From Dyella_D sp052115385 (GTDB lineage: Bacteria; Pseudomonadota; Gammaproteobacteria; Xanthomonadales; Rhodanobacteraceae), in assembly GCF_052115385.1 (NCBI RefSeq), contig NZ_JBFRGP010000002.1, forward strand, positions 62,001 through 126,000: DNA of 64,000 nucleotides. The letters run 5' to 3'. Shown one piece after another: positions 1-7,572 of this stretch. Both the position numbers and the translations under genes were made by a program. How positions within the stretch are numbered: position 1 is the first letter of the stretch; every line of letters begins with the position of its first letter. Under the pieces are notes generated by a model. It was not told the origin of the DNA and ran no database searches. It worked only from the letters and a program-made list of their open reading frames with translations.

Positions 1-240
1 CGCAAGCTGCGGGTGATCTTCCATATCGACCAGGACTTCACCGGCTTCGACGCCGCGGCCATGTGGGACGACGCCAAGCTGGGCTTCCGCCATTTCAGCG
101 GCTGGGAACGCGCGGCGCTGGTCACCGACGTGGGCTGGATGCGCAACCTGGCCAAGGCGCTGGGGTTTCTGTCGCCGGGGGAGTTCCGCTTGTACGAGAC
201 GGCGCAGTTGGAAGAAGCGCGGAACTGGGTCAGCACGTAG
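1..240 (+). CDS. SpoIIAA-like (STAS/SEC14-type) protein, C-terminal part
   Basis: The reading frame is open from base 1, so the gene starts upstream of the window and only about 79 C-terminal residues are seen. The pattern of FTGFDAAAMWDD, then GWERAALVTDVGWMR, then ALGFLSPGEFRLY is what I know from the SpoIIAA-like family (DUF3478-type). These are small cytoplasmic single-domain STAS-like proteins of unclear function, usually about 120 residues long, so roughly the last two thirds are present. The TAG stop lies inside the outer end of the palindromic repeat that follows, so the repeat supplies the stop codon. The family call is by pattern only; the partner or ligand is unknown. Confidence 0.7.
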   Translation, partial: RKLRVIFHIDQDFTGFDAAAMWDDAKLGFRHFSGWERAALVTDVGWMRNLAKALGFLSPGEFRLYETAQLEEARNWVST

Positions 241-321
241 GTTGGGGTGAGCCATAGGCGAACCCAACGGACCCCGCCCGCTGTCGCACCGTTGGGGTTC
301 GCTGCGCTCACCCCAAGCTAC
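238..321. repeat. REP-like palindromic intergenic repeat, copy 1
   Basis: An imperfect inverted repeat starts GTAGGTTGGGGTGAGC and ends with the reverse complement (one mismatch, CCAAGCTAC), around a variable centre. It belongs to a family with seven copies in this window. It begins on the last codon of the preceding gene. It can fold as a long hairpin in RNA but has no T-run. Confidence 0.85.
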
Positions 322-350
322 GCCAGCCGCGAGGAAGGTAAAAAATCCTC

Positions 351-380
351 TTGCGCGCCGCAGCATGCCTGTGCTCTAGT
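351..380 (+). promoter_or_regulatory. candidate promoter of the asnB leader transcript
   Basis: TTGCGC at 351-356 and TCTAGT at 375-380 are 18 bp apart, with TG one base before the -10 (extended -10 form). This would place the transcript start at about 387, almost on the leader ATG at 388, so the leader peptide may be translated from a leaderless or near-leaderless mRNA. The match to consensus is partial. Confidence 0.4.
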
Positions 381-387
381 CGACCTC

Positions 388-516
388 ATGTCCTCCGCCT
401 TCGCCATCCAGCGCACCGCCTTCGCCGCCTCCGCGGCCGGCTTGAGCGCATCCGCGAACGCGCTGAATAACAACGCCAATAACAATCCCCGCATCGACGG
501 GTGGGCCGGCGTGTAG
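388..516 (+). CDS. Asn-rich leader peptide of asnB (putative attenuator peptide)
   Basis: A 42-residue reading frame runs from ATG 388 to TAG 514. Seven of its codons are Asn, and six of those fall within seven codons at 466-486 (NNNANNN). They are followed by PRIDGWAGV and the stop. A strong terminator hairpin lies 28 bases after the stop and asnB begins 49 bases after its T-run. A run of codons for the product amino acid placed just before a terminator and the biosynthetic gene is the classic design of a translation-coupled attenuator, as in the his, leu and thr operons. There is no clear ribosome site; the candidate promoter suggests leaderless translation. The role is inferred; I do not know of this exact leader being described. 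Confidence 0.65.
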   Translation: MSSAFAIQRTAFAASAAGLSASANALNNNANNNPRIDGWAGV

Positions 517-577
517 ACACGAAACAAGTCTCCAGAATCACGCAAAGGGCCCGCCGACAAGCGGGCCCTTTCTTTTT
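457..577 (+). promoter_or_regulatory. putative asparagine-responsive transcription attenuator
   Basis: Competing pairings can be drawn. CCCG 488-491 can pair with CGGG 498-501. GTGGGCC 501-507 can pair with GGCCCGC 548-554 (one G-U), which would break the terminator at 544-571. A ribosome stalled at the Asn codons (466-486) would cover 488-491 and free 501-507 for the antiterminator. A ribosome reaching the stop at 514 would cover 501-507 and let the terminator form. Charged tRNA-Asn would therefore turn asnB off. The pairing was done by hand, without energy calculation. Confidence 0.6.
544..577 (+). terminator. Rho-independent terminator in front of asnB
   Basis: A perfect 11-bp stem (544-554 with 561-571, AAAGGGCCCGC and its complement) has a 6-base loop and is followed by CTTTTT. 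It sits between the Asn-rich leader and asnB, so it can only work as a regulated terminator for asnB. Confidence 0.9.
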
Positions 578-625
578 CCCCCGTACTTAAGTTTTGCGCG
601 TCATCACCCCTGAGGAGCGTCAACC

Positions 626-2305
626 ATGTGTTCCATCTTCGGCATGTTCGACCTGCAACCCGGCGACGACCTGGCTGCCCTGCGCCGCCAGGCGCTGGAA
701 CTCTCGCAGCGCCAGCGCCATCGCGGGCCGGACTGGAGCGGCGTCTTCGTCGACGCCGGCGTGATCCTGGTGCACGAGCGCCTGGCCATCGTCGACCCGG
801 CCAGCGGCTCGCAGCCACTGCGTTCGCGCGACGAGAGCCTGGCTCTGGCGGTGAACGGCGAGATCTACAACCACCGCGAACTGCGCGCCGCCAGCGGCTA
901 CGACTTCACCACCGGCTCCGACTGCGAAGTGATCAACGCGCTCTACCGCGAACTGGGGCCGGAGGAATTCCTGGCGCGCGGCATCAAGCAGCTCAACGGC
1001 ATCTTCGCCTTTGCGCTGTGGGACGCCGCCACCCAGCGCTACCTGATCGCCCGCGATCCACTCGGCGTCTGCCCGCTGTACTGGGGCCACGATGGGGAAG
1101 GGCGGCTGTGCGTGGCCTCGGAGATGAAGGCCCTGGTCGGCGTCTGCGCGGACGTCGCGAGCTTCCCGCCGGGCCACGTCTACGACAGCGCCAGCGGCGA
1201 AGTGACGCGCTACTACCGCAGGAACTGGCGCTCCTACGAAGTCACCCACGGCCAACAGCTGGAACCTGCCGAACTGCGCCAGGCCTTCGAACAGGCCGTG
1301 CACCGCCAGCTGATGACCGACGTGCCCTACGGCGTGCTGCTCTCCGGCGGCCTGGATTCCTCGCTGGTGGCAGCGTGCGCCGCACGCTTCGCACGCGAGC
1401 GCATCGAGGACGACGACCGCAGCGAAGCCTGGTGGCCGCGGCTGCATTCGTTCGCGATCGGCCTGGAAGGCTCGCCGGACCTGGCCGCCGCCCGGATCGC
1501 CGCCGACGCGCTGGGCACCGTGCACCACGGCTTCGTCTACACCTTCTGGGAAGGGCTGGACGCGCTGCCGGAAGTGATCCGCCATATCGAGACCTACGAC
1601 GTCACCACCATTCGCGCGTCCACCCCGATGTACCTGCTGGCCCGGCGCATCAAGGCGATGGGGGTGAAGATGGTGCTGTCGGGCGAGGGTTCGGACGAGA
1701 TCTTCGGCGGCTACCTCTATTTCCATAAGGCGCCGTCGCCGGAGGCCTTCCACGAGGAAACCGTGCGCAAGCTCGACGCCCTGCACAGCTTCGACTGCCT
1801 GCGCGCCAACAAGGCGATGATGGCCTGGGGCGTGGAGGCGCGGGTGCCGTTCCTGGACCTGGAGTTCCTCGACGTAGCGATGGGCCTGGATGCGAAGTAC
1901 AAGATGGCCGGCCACGGCCGCATCGAGAAGGCGGTGCTGCGCGAAGCCTTCCAGGGCGCGCTGCCGGATTCGATCCTGTGGCGGCAGAAGGAGCAGTTCA
2001 GCGACGGTGTCGGCTACGGCTGGATCGACGGGCTGAAGGCGCATGCCGAACAAGTGGTCAGCGACCGCGAATTCGCCGCCGCCTCCACCCGCTTCCCGCA
2101 CAATCCGCCGGCGACCAAGGAGGCCTATCTGTACCGGCGCATCTTCGAGCAGCACTTCCCCGGCGAAGCCTGTGCGGCCACCGTGCCGGGCGGCAAGTCG
2201 ATCGCCTGTTCCTCGCCGGCCGCGCTGGCCTGGGATCCGGCCTTCGCCGCGGCGGCCGATCCGTCGGGGCGCGCCGTGCGCGGGGTGCACCAGCAAGCAC
2301 TGTAG
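626..2305 (+). CDS. asnB: asparagine synthetase B, glutamine-hydrolysing
   Basis: 559 residues, about the length of E. coli AsnB (554). It makes asparagine from aspartate, glutamine and ATP. The N-terminal glutaminase domain starts MCSIFGMFDL, with Cys2 as the nucleophile exposed after Met removal, and includes RHRGPDWSG and the LAIVDP and NGEIYN segments. The synthetase domain carries the PPi-loop SGGLDSS at residues 240-246 and SGEGSDEIFGGY further on. The start is set by TGAGGAG at 611-617. Expression is probably controlled by the leader and terminator at 388-577. The TAG stop lies in the end of a palindromic repeat. No other amino-acid gene is adjacent. Confidence 0.97.
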   Translation: MCSIFGMFDLQPGDDLAALRRQALELSQRQRHRGPDWSGVFVDAGVILVHERLAIVDPASGSQPLRSRDESLALAVNGEIYNHRELRAASGYDFTTGSDCEVINALYRELGPEEFLARGIKQLNGIFAFALWDAATQRYLIARDPLGVCPLYWGHDGEGRLCVASEMKALVGVCADVASFPPGHVYDSASGEVTRYYRRNWRSYEVTHGQQLEPAELRQAFEQAVHRQLMTDVPYGVLLSGGLDSSLVAACAARFARERIEDDDRSEAWWPRLHSFAIGLEGSPDLAAARIAADALGTVHHGFVYTFWEGLDALPEVIRHIETYDVTTIRASTPMYLLARRIKAMGVKMVLSGEGSDEIFGGYLYFHKAPSPEAFHEETVRKLDALHSFDCLRANKAMMAWGVEARVPFLDLEFLDVAMGLDAKYKMAGHGRIEKAVLREAFQGALPDSILWRQKEQFSDGVGYGWIDGLKAHAEQVVSDREFAAASTRFPHNPPATKEAYLYRRIFEQHFPGEACAATVPGGKSIACSSPAALAWDPAFAAAADPSGRAVRGVHQQAL

Positions 2306-2384
2306 GTTGGGGTGATAGCCCCAACGGATCGTCCATGTTGACCGGACGTCCGTTGGGGTTTGCCTGCGGCGCACCCCAACCTAC
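2302..2384. repeat. REP-like palindromic intergenic repeat, copy 2
   Basis: It starts GTAGGTTGGGGTGA and ends CACCCCAACCTAC, with a shortened left inner arm. The left end overlaps the asnB stop codon (TAG 2303-2305). It separates asnB from prfB. Confidence 0.85.
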
Positions 2385-2440
2385 CCGGGGTGAGGTGCGC
2401 CTGTTATCCTGTTTGGCCATTTTCCCAGCCAAATACATCC

Positions 2441-3566
2441 ATGATCGAGACCAATCCGATCCTTGCGCAGATCGCGGACCTCAAGGGCCGCGTCGAGTCG
2501 CTTAGGGGGTATCTTTGACTACGCCACCAAGCGTGAGCGCCTCGAAGAAGTAAGCCGCGAACTGGAAAGTCCCAACGTATGGGACGATCCGCCGCGCGCG
2601 CAGGAGCTGGGCCGCGAACGCGCCCGCCTGGAAACCATCGTCAACGGCATCGACACGCTGACCGCCGGCCTCGCCGACGCGGGCGACCTGCTCGAGATGG
2701 CGGTCGCCGACGACGACGAGTCCACCGTGCTGTCCATCGTCAGCGACCTCGGCAAGCTCGACGCCAAGGTCAGCAAGCTGGAATTCCAGCGCATGTTCTC
2801 CGGCAAGATGGACGCCTCCAACGCCTTCGTGGACATCCAGGCCGGCGCCGGCGGCACCGAGGCGCAGGACTGGGCCGAAATCCTGCTGCGCATGTACCTG
2901 CGCTGGGCCGAGTCGCGCGGCTGGAAGGCCGAGCTGCTGGAAGTCAGCGGCGGCGACGTGGCCGGCATCAAGTCCGCCACCTTCCGCGTCGAAGGCGATT
3001 ACGCCTACGGCTGGCTGAAGACCGAGATCGGCGTGCACCGCCTGGTGCGCAAGAGCCCGTTCGACTCCGACAACCGCCGCCACACCAGCTTCACCTCGGT
3101 GTTCGTGTCGCCGGAAGTCGACGACGACATCGATATCGAGATCAACCCGGCCGACCTGCGCACCGACGTGTACCGCTCCTCCGGCGCCGGCGGCCAGCAC
3201 GTGAACAAGACCGAATCGGCCGTGCGTATCACCCACATGCCTTCGGGCGTGGTGGTGGCCTGCCAGACCGAGCGCAGCCAGCATGCCAACCGCGACCGCG
3301 CGATGAAGATGCTGAAGGCCAAGCTGTACGAGCTCGAGGTGCAGAAGCGCAACGCCGAGAAGGACGCGCTGGAAGCAACCAAGTCCGACATCGGCTGGGG
3401 CAGCCAGATCCGCAACTACGTGCTGGACCAGAGCCGCATCAAGGACCTGCGCACCGGCATCGAGCGCTCGGATACGCAGAAGGTGCTGGACGGCGATCTC
3501 GACGAATTCGTCGAGGGCAGCCTGAAGGCCGGCCTCGACGCGGGCGCCAAGCGCATCGACGCCTGA
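2441..3566 (+). CDS. prfB: peptide chain release factor 2 (programmed +1 frameshift)
   Basis: Class I release factor that recognises UAA and UGA stops. Translation starts at ATG 2441 and reads 25 codons to an in-frame TGA at 2516-2518. A +1 shift on CTT then continues in the second frame, so the coding sequence is 2441-2515 joined to 2517-3566, giving 375 residues. The SPF anticodon-like tripeptide is at residues 205-207 and the catalytic GGQ at 250-252, the same numbering as E. coli RF2. The frameshift is autoregulatory: low RF2 lets the ribosome pause at UGA and shift. prfB lies upstream of lysS, as in E. coli, but two secreted-protein genes sit between them here. Confidence 0.97.
2504..2519 (+). 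promoter_or_regulatory. prfB programmed +1 frameshift signal
   Basis: An internal Shine-Dalgarno-like AGGGGG at 2504-2509 is followed by TAT, then CTT TGA C at 2513-2519. Spacing and slippery codon match the known RF2 autoregulation site. An annotation that opens prfB downstream of the TGA would miss the true N-terminus. Confidence 0.95.
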
Positions 3567-3610
3567 GCGCCCGGCCATCGCATCCACCTGACCACCGACG
3601 AGGTGTCCGC

Positions 3611-4033
3611 ATGAACAGCCACAAGATCTCCCGGGTCCTGATCGCCTGTGCGGTATTGGCGGCAGGTGTCGGCTTCGCAAACGCGCAGGAAAGCACGGGG
3701 CAGGGCATCAAGCAGGACGCCAAGGCAGCCGGCCATGCGGCCGGCGACGCCGGCCGCGACGTCGGCCACGCGACCCGCGACACCGCCGTCAAGGTCGGCC
3801 ACGGCGCGCGCGATGCCGGCGTCGAGGTCGGGCATGGCGCACGCGATGCCGGCGTCGAAGTGGGCCATGGCGCGCGCGATGCCGGCCTGAAGGTCGGTCA
3901 CGGCGCGAAGGATGCCGGCCTGAAGGTCGGTCACGGTGCGAAGGATGTCGGCCTGAAGATCGGCCACGGCGCGCGTGACGGCTGGAACGCCACCAAGCAT
4001 GCGGTGAAGCACGCGGTCGGCAAGGAAGATTGA
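3611..4033 (+). CDS. small secreted protein with LEA-like 11-residue repeats
   Basis: 140 residues. The N-terminus to about residue 27 is a signal peptide (hydrophobic ILIACAVLAAGVGFANA, cleavage after ANA). The mature part is almost only short repeats, including six near-identical 11-residue units of the form V-K/E-VGHGARDAG between about residues 58 and 125. Alanine, Gly, His and Lys/Asp dominate, and the 11-residue period with alternating charge recalls group 3 LEA proteins or apolipoprotein-type amphipathic helices. It may be a periplasmic stress or membrane-surface protein; that is an inference from composition. It starts at ATG 3611 behind GAGGTG. Repeat DNA units are similar enough for recombination to change copy number. 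Confidence 0.7.
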   Translation: MNSHKISRVLIACAVLAAGVGFANAQESTGQGIKQDAKAAGHAAGDAGRDVGHATRDTAVKVGHGARDAGVEVGHGARDAGVEVGHGARDAGLKVGHGAKDAGLKVGHGAKDVGLKIGHGARDGWNATKHAVKHAVGKED

Positions 4034-4091
4034 GCATGCAGCGCTTGCCCGCGCCGTCGTGCGAACTCAGGACACAAGGAAGAACCCCCGC

Positions 4092-5210
4092 GTGAGAACC
4101 GCATCGATCGCCCTGTTCGCGCTAGGCCTGCTGGCCGCCGGCACGCTGCACGCGGAAAGCCGCCTGCTGCGCGGCACCGTCGGCAAGTATCCGATCGTGA
4201 TGCAGCTGGATGAATCCGACGGCAGCGTGTCCGGCACCTATTTCTACGAGAAGTACCGGCAGGACATTCCGCTGCGCGGCGAGCCCGGCAAGCAGGGCTA
4301 CAAGCTCAGCTCGGCCGCCTACGACAGCGACGAAGCGAAGTCGGATCACTTCACGCTGGCCAGGACGGGCGACGGCTTCAAGGGCAGCTTCACCAGCGGC
4401 AAGGGGGCGAGCCTGCCGGTCGAGCTGCACGCGGTGGCCGCCGGTTCGGTGCATGAGCCGCGGCCGGATCTGAAGTTCGCCCGCCCGCTGTCGGACTACG
4501 AAAAGCTGCGCCTGGCCGATCTCCATTTCGTACCGGGCAAGCAGGAAACCTTCGGTGGCAAATACCAGCTCCAGTGGTTCTCCGAGCCGCTGTCCAAGGT
4601 CGCCATGTTCCACGTGGTCGGCGGCTATCCCGAGGCGGCGATGGCCGCGATCAACCGCACCATCGACGCCGGTTTCTATGCCGGCCTGCAGGCGTATTTC
4701 GGCTGCGCGAACGGCGAGGGCGGCTCGGGCGCGGACTCGGTGGACGTGTCCAGCCACTATCTCAACGAGCGCTTCGTCAGCTACGCCGTGTCCAGCAGCT
4801 GGTCCTGCTATGGCGCGGCGCATCCGGATTTCGGCATCGACGGCACCACGATAGACACGGCCACCGGCAAGCAGCTGGCCTTGGAAGACCTGTATTGGCT
4901 GGGCAGCGGCAACCAGCCGGCCGAGCGTTCCGACGCGTGGTTCCAGTACCGCGAGAAGGTCTACGCGCCGGCCGTGGTGAAGCTGTTCAAGCAGCTCTAT
5001 CCGGACGCCATGAAGAGCGACGGCGACGAAGACGGCTGCAACTACGCCGATCCCGGCGTGTGGGACTTCGGTCCGTGGTATCTCACCGACAAGGGCTTGT
5101 ACGTCGGCGCCTACTTCGCGCGCGTCGCCCGTAACTGCGACAACCCGGACTGGTCGGTCATCCCGTACAGCGTCCTGAAAAAGAACCATCCCGCTTTATT
5201 CGGCCATTAG
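4092..5210 (+). CDS. secreted protein of unknown function (DUF3298/RsiV-like C-terminus)
   Basis: 372 residues from GTG 4092, chosen because AAGGA at 4076-4080 sits just ahead and the protein then opens with a clean signal peptide (IALFALGLLAAGTLHA). An in-frame GTG at 4059 would add 11 residues before the signal peptide. The first third of the mature protein looks like a beta-sandwich seen in secreted proteins (GTVGKYPIVMQLD, then SGTYFYEKYRQDI). The C-terminal part ending in WDFGPWYLTDKGLYV and VIPYSVLKK resembles DUF3298-type periplasmic domains. It has several cysteines that may form disulfides. I do not recognise a catalytic motif. It lies between prfB and lysS but has no obvious link to translation. 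Confidence 0.65.
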   Translation: MRTASIALFALGLLAAGTLHAESRLLRGTVGKYPIVMQLDESDGSVSGTYFYEKYRQDIPLRGEPGKQGYKLSSAAYDSDEAKSDHFTLARTGDGFKGSFTSGKGASLPVELHAVAAGSVHEPRPDLKFARPLSDYEKLRLADLHFVPGKQETFGGKYQLQWFSEPLSKVAMFHVVGGYPEAAMAAINRTIDAGFYAGLQAYFGCANGEGGSGADSVDVSSHYLNERFVSYAVSSSWSCYGAAHPDFGIDGTTIDTATGKQLALEDLYWLGSGNQPAERSDAWFQYREKVYAPAVVKLFKQLYPDAMKSDGDEDGCNYADPGVWDFGPWYLTDKGLYVGAYFARVARNCDNPDWSVIPYSVLKKNHPALFGH

Positions 5211-5259
5211 CCAACACCCAGGCCGTCGCCACTTCGACGGTCGACACCACGGAACCAGC

Positions 5260-6780
5260 ATGAGCGAACCGACAGACATCCTGCCCATCGATGAGAACAA
5301 GTTGATTGCAGAGCGCCGCGAGAAACTCAAAGCGCTGCGCGGGCAGGGCGTCGCGTTCCCGAACGACTTCAAGATCGACGCCTTCGCCGGCGACCTGCAG
5401 ACCGAATACGCCGACAAGGACGTGCACACCGCCGAGGCGATCGACGCGCTCGCGCGCCGCGTGAAGATGGCCGGCCGCATCGTGCTCAAGCGCGTGCAAG
5501 GCAAGGTCAGCTTCGTGCAGGTGCAGGACATGTCCGGCCGCATCCAGCTCTTCATCCACCAGGGCACGCTGGGCGAGGCGACCTACGACGCGTTCAAGGG
5601 CTGGGATTCCGGCGACATCGTCGGCGCCGAGGGCGTGCTGATGCGTACCAAAACCGGCGAGCTGTCGGTCAAGGTCGATGCGCTGCGCCTGCTGACCAAG
5701 AGCCTGCGCCCGCTGCCGGACAAGTTCCATGGCCTGGCCGACGTCGAGCAGCGCTATCGCCAGCGCTACGTCGACCTGATCGTCACCGAGGAATCGCGCC
5801 GCGCCTTCGTGCTGCGCTCGAAGATCATCGGCTACATGCGCAAGTGGCTCGAAGCCGAGCCCTACCGCTTCATGGAAGTGGAAACGCCGATGATGCAGAT
5901 CATCCCCGGCGGCGCCACGGCCAAGCCCTTCATCACCCACCACAACGCGCTGGACCTGGACCTGTACCTGCGCGTGGCGCCGGAGCTGTACCTGAAGCGC
6001 CTGGTGGTCGGTGGCTTCGACCGCGTGTACGAGATCAACCGCAATTTCCGCAACGAGGGCGTGTCGACCCGGCACAACCCCGAATTCACCATGCTCGAGC
6101 TGTACCAGGCCTACGCCACGTATACCGAGATCATGGACCTCACCGAGGGCGTGATCCGCGACGCCGCCGCCAACGTCATCGGCAGCACGCAGATCCATTG
6201 GGATGGCGCCGATATCGATCTCGGCCCGGCGTTCCGCCGCTGGTCGATGGAAGACGCGGTGCTGGAACACAACCCCGAGATCCGCCGCGAGGAGCTGCGC
6301 GAGCGCGAGGCCATGGCCGCGCACGCCAGGCGCCTGGGCTGCCAGGTCAAGCCGGGCTACGGCTGGGGCAAGCTGCTGCTGGAGATCTTCGAGAAGACCG
6401 TCGAGCACACGCTGATCCAGCCGACCTTCATCACCCAGCATCCGGTCGAAGTCTCGCCGCTGGCGCGCGAGAGCGACACGGATCAGGGCATCACCGACCG
6501 CTTCGAGCTGTTCGTCAACGGCCGCGAGCTGGCCAATGGCTTCTCCGAGCTCAACGATCCAGAAGACCAGGAAGCACGCTTCCGCGCCCAGGTCGCGGCC
6601 AAGGACGCCGGCGACGACGAGGCCATGCACTTCGACGCGGACTACATCCGCGCACTGGAAGTAGGCCTGCCGCCCACCGGCGGCCTCGGCATCGGCATCG
6701 ACCGCCTGGTGATGCTGCTTACCGGCGCCACGTCGATCCGCGACGTGCTGCTGTTCCCCTACATGCGTCCGGAGGCCTGA
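5260..6780 (+). CDS. lysS: lysyl-tRNA synthetase, class II
   Basis: 506 residues, the usual length. It charges tRNA-Lys with lysine using ATP. An N-terminal OB-fold anticodon-binding domain (about 60-150, VKMAGRIVLKRVQGKVSFVQVQD) is followed by the class II core. Motif 2 is FRNEG (EINRNFRNEGVSTRHNPEFT) and motif 3 is GGLGIGIDRLVML near the C-terminus. It is part of the prfB-lysS neighbourhood. The next gene starts 3 bases after its stop, so YciI and BolA are probably cotranscribed with it. Confidence 0.97.
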   Translation: MSEPTDILPIDENKLIAERREKLKALRGQGVAFPNDFKIDAFAGDLQTEYADKDVHTAEAIDALARRVKMAGRIVLKRVQGKVSFVQVQDMSGRIQLFIHQGTLGEATYDAFKGWDSGDIVGAEGVLMRTKTGELSVKVDALRLLTKSLRPLPDKFHGLADVEQRYRQRYVDLIVTEESRRAFVLRSKIIGYMRKWLEAEPYRFMEVETPMMQIIPGGATAKPFITHHNALDLDLYLRVAPELYLKRLVVGGFDRVYEINRNFRNEGVSTRHNPEFTMLELYQAYATYTEIMDLTEGVIRDAAANVIGSTQIHWDGADIDLGPAFRRWSMEDAVLEHNPEIRREELREREAMAAHARRLGCQVKPGYGWGKLLLEIFEKTVEHTLIQPTFITQHPVEVSPLARESDTDQGITDRFELFVNGRELANGFSELNDPEDQEARFRAQVAAKDAGDDEAMHFDADYIRALEVGLPPTGGLGIGIDRLVMLLTGATSIRDVLLFPYMRPEA

Positions 6781-6783
6781 GCC

Positions 6784-7083
6784 ATGTGGTACGCCATTGT
6801 CGGTACCGATATTCCCGATTCGCTGGAAAAGCGCCTCGCCGCGCGTCCGGCTCACGTGGCCCGCCTGCAGCAGCTGCAGGCCGAGGGCCGCATGCTGCTG
6901 GCCGGTCCGTTCCCGGCCATCGATGCGGAAGATCCGGGCAGCGCCGGTTTCAGCGGCAGCCTGATCGTGGCCGAGTTCGCCAGCCTGGCCGATGCGCAGA
7001 GCTGGGCCGATGCCGACCCCTACGTGGCGGCCGGGGTCTATGCTGGCGTCTCGGTCAAACCCTTCCGCAAGGTGCTGCCCTGA
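6784..7083 (+). CDS. YciI family protein
   Basis: 99 residues, a single YciI domain of ferredoxin-like fold. The family pattern of MWYAIVGTDIPDSLEKR, ARPAHVARLQQLQAEGR, the glycine-rich middle AGPFP and the C-terminal DAQSWADADPYVAAGVYAGV is clear. Function is not well established; some homologues are dehalogenase- or muconolactone-isomerase-like, with a His-Asp pair. It sits between lysS (3 bases) and a BolA gene (2 bases), so an operon is very likely. Confidence 0.9.
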   Translation: MWYAIVGTDIPDSLEKRLAARPAHVARLQQLQAEGRMLLAGPFPAIDAEDPGSAGFSGSLIVAEFASLADAQSWADADPYVAAGVYAGVSVKPFRKVLP

Positions 7084-7085
7084 GC

Positions 7086-7349
7086 ATGAGCGCCGCCATG
7101 GCCATCCAGATCCGCGAACGCCTGCAGGCCGCGCTGGCGCCGGTCGAGCTGGAAGTCGCGGACGAAGGCCACAAGCACGCCGGCCACGCCAACGCCGGCA
7201 AGGGCCATTTCCACGTGCGCATCGTCAGCCCCGTGTTCGCCGGCAAGTCGCCGCTGCAGCGCCACCGCATGATTTATGCGGCGCTGGAGGGCTTGATGGA
7301 CAACGGGATCCACGCGCTTTCCATCGATGCGCGTCCGCCGGACACCTGA
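7086..7349 (+). CDS. BolA family protein
   Basis: 87 residues. The BolA fold is recognised by VADEGHKHAGHANAGKGHFHVRIVSPVFAGKSPLQRHRMIY and the C-terminal NGIHALSIDARPP. These are small class II KH-like proteins that partner with monothiol glutaredoxins in iron-sulfur handling, or act as DNA-binding regulators. The conserved His after the RH pair is present. ATG 7086 was chosen; a second ATG at 7098 is possible. It is the last gene of the lysS group and is followed by a hairpin-rich repeat. Confidence 0.92.
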   Translation: MSAAMAIQIRERLQAALAPVELEVADEGHKHAGHANAGKGHFHVRIVSPVFAGKSPLQRHRMIYAALEGLMDNGIHALSIDARPPDT

Positions 7350-7410
7350 AAGCCTTTGAGCAGCACGGACATAGGCCTTATTCTGGGTCCCTCAGTCTTC
7401 CCGCTGGAAT

Positions 7411-7526
7411 CCTTCTCCCTCCGGGAGAAGGTGCCGGCAGGCGGATGAGGGTACGGGCGGAGCGGGGCGGTCCGCTCCGCCCGTACCCTCACCCCAACCC
7501 CAACCCCTCTCCCGACGGGAGAGGGG
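7411..7526. repeat. intergenic repeat of family B (three hairpins)
   Basis: Three successive inverted repeats: CCTTCTCCC with GGGAGAAGG (7411-7431), a long one around GAGGGTACGGGCGGAGC, and CCCCTCTCCC with GGGAGAGGGG (7504-7526). A related copy lies at 57561-57692. It fills the gap between the BolA gene and smc. Confidence 0.75.
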
Positions 7527-7572
7527 CTTCGAGCCGAATCGCAAGCCCCTCTCCAGCTGCCGCGGAATCCGC

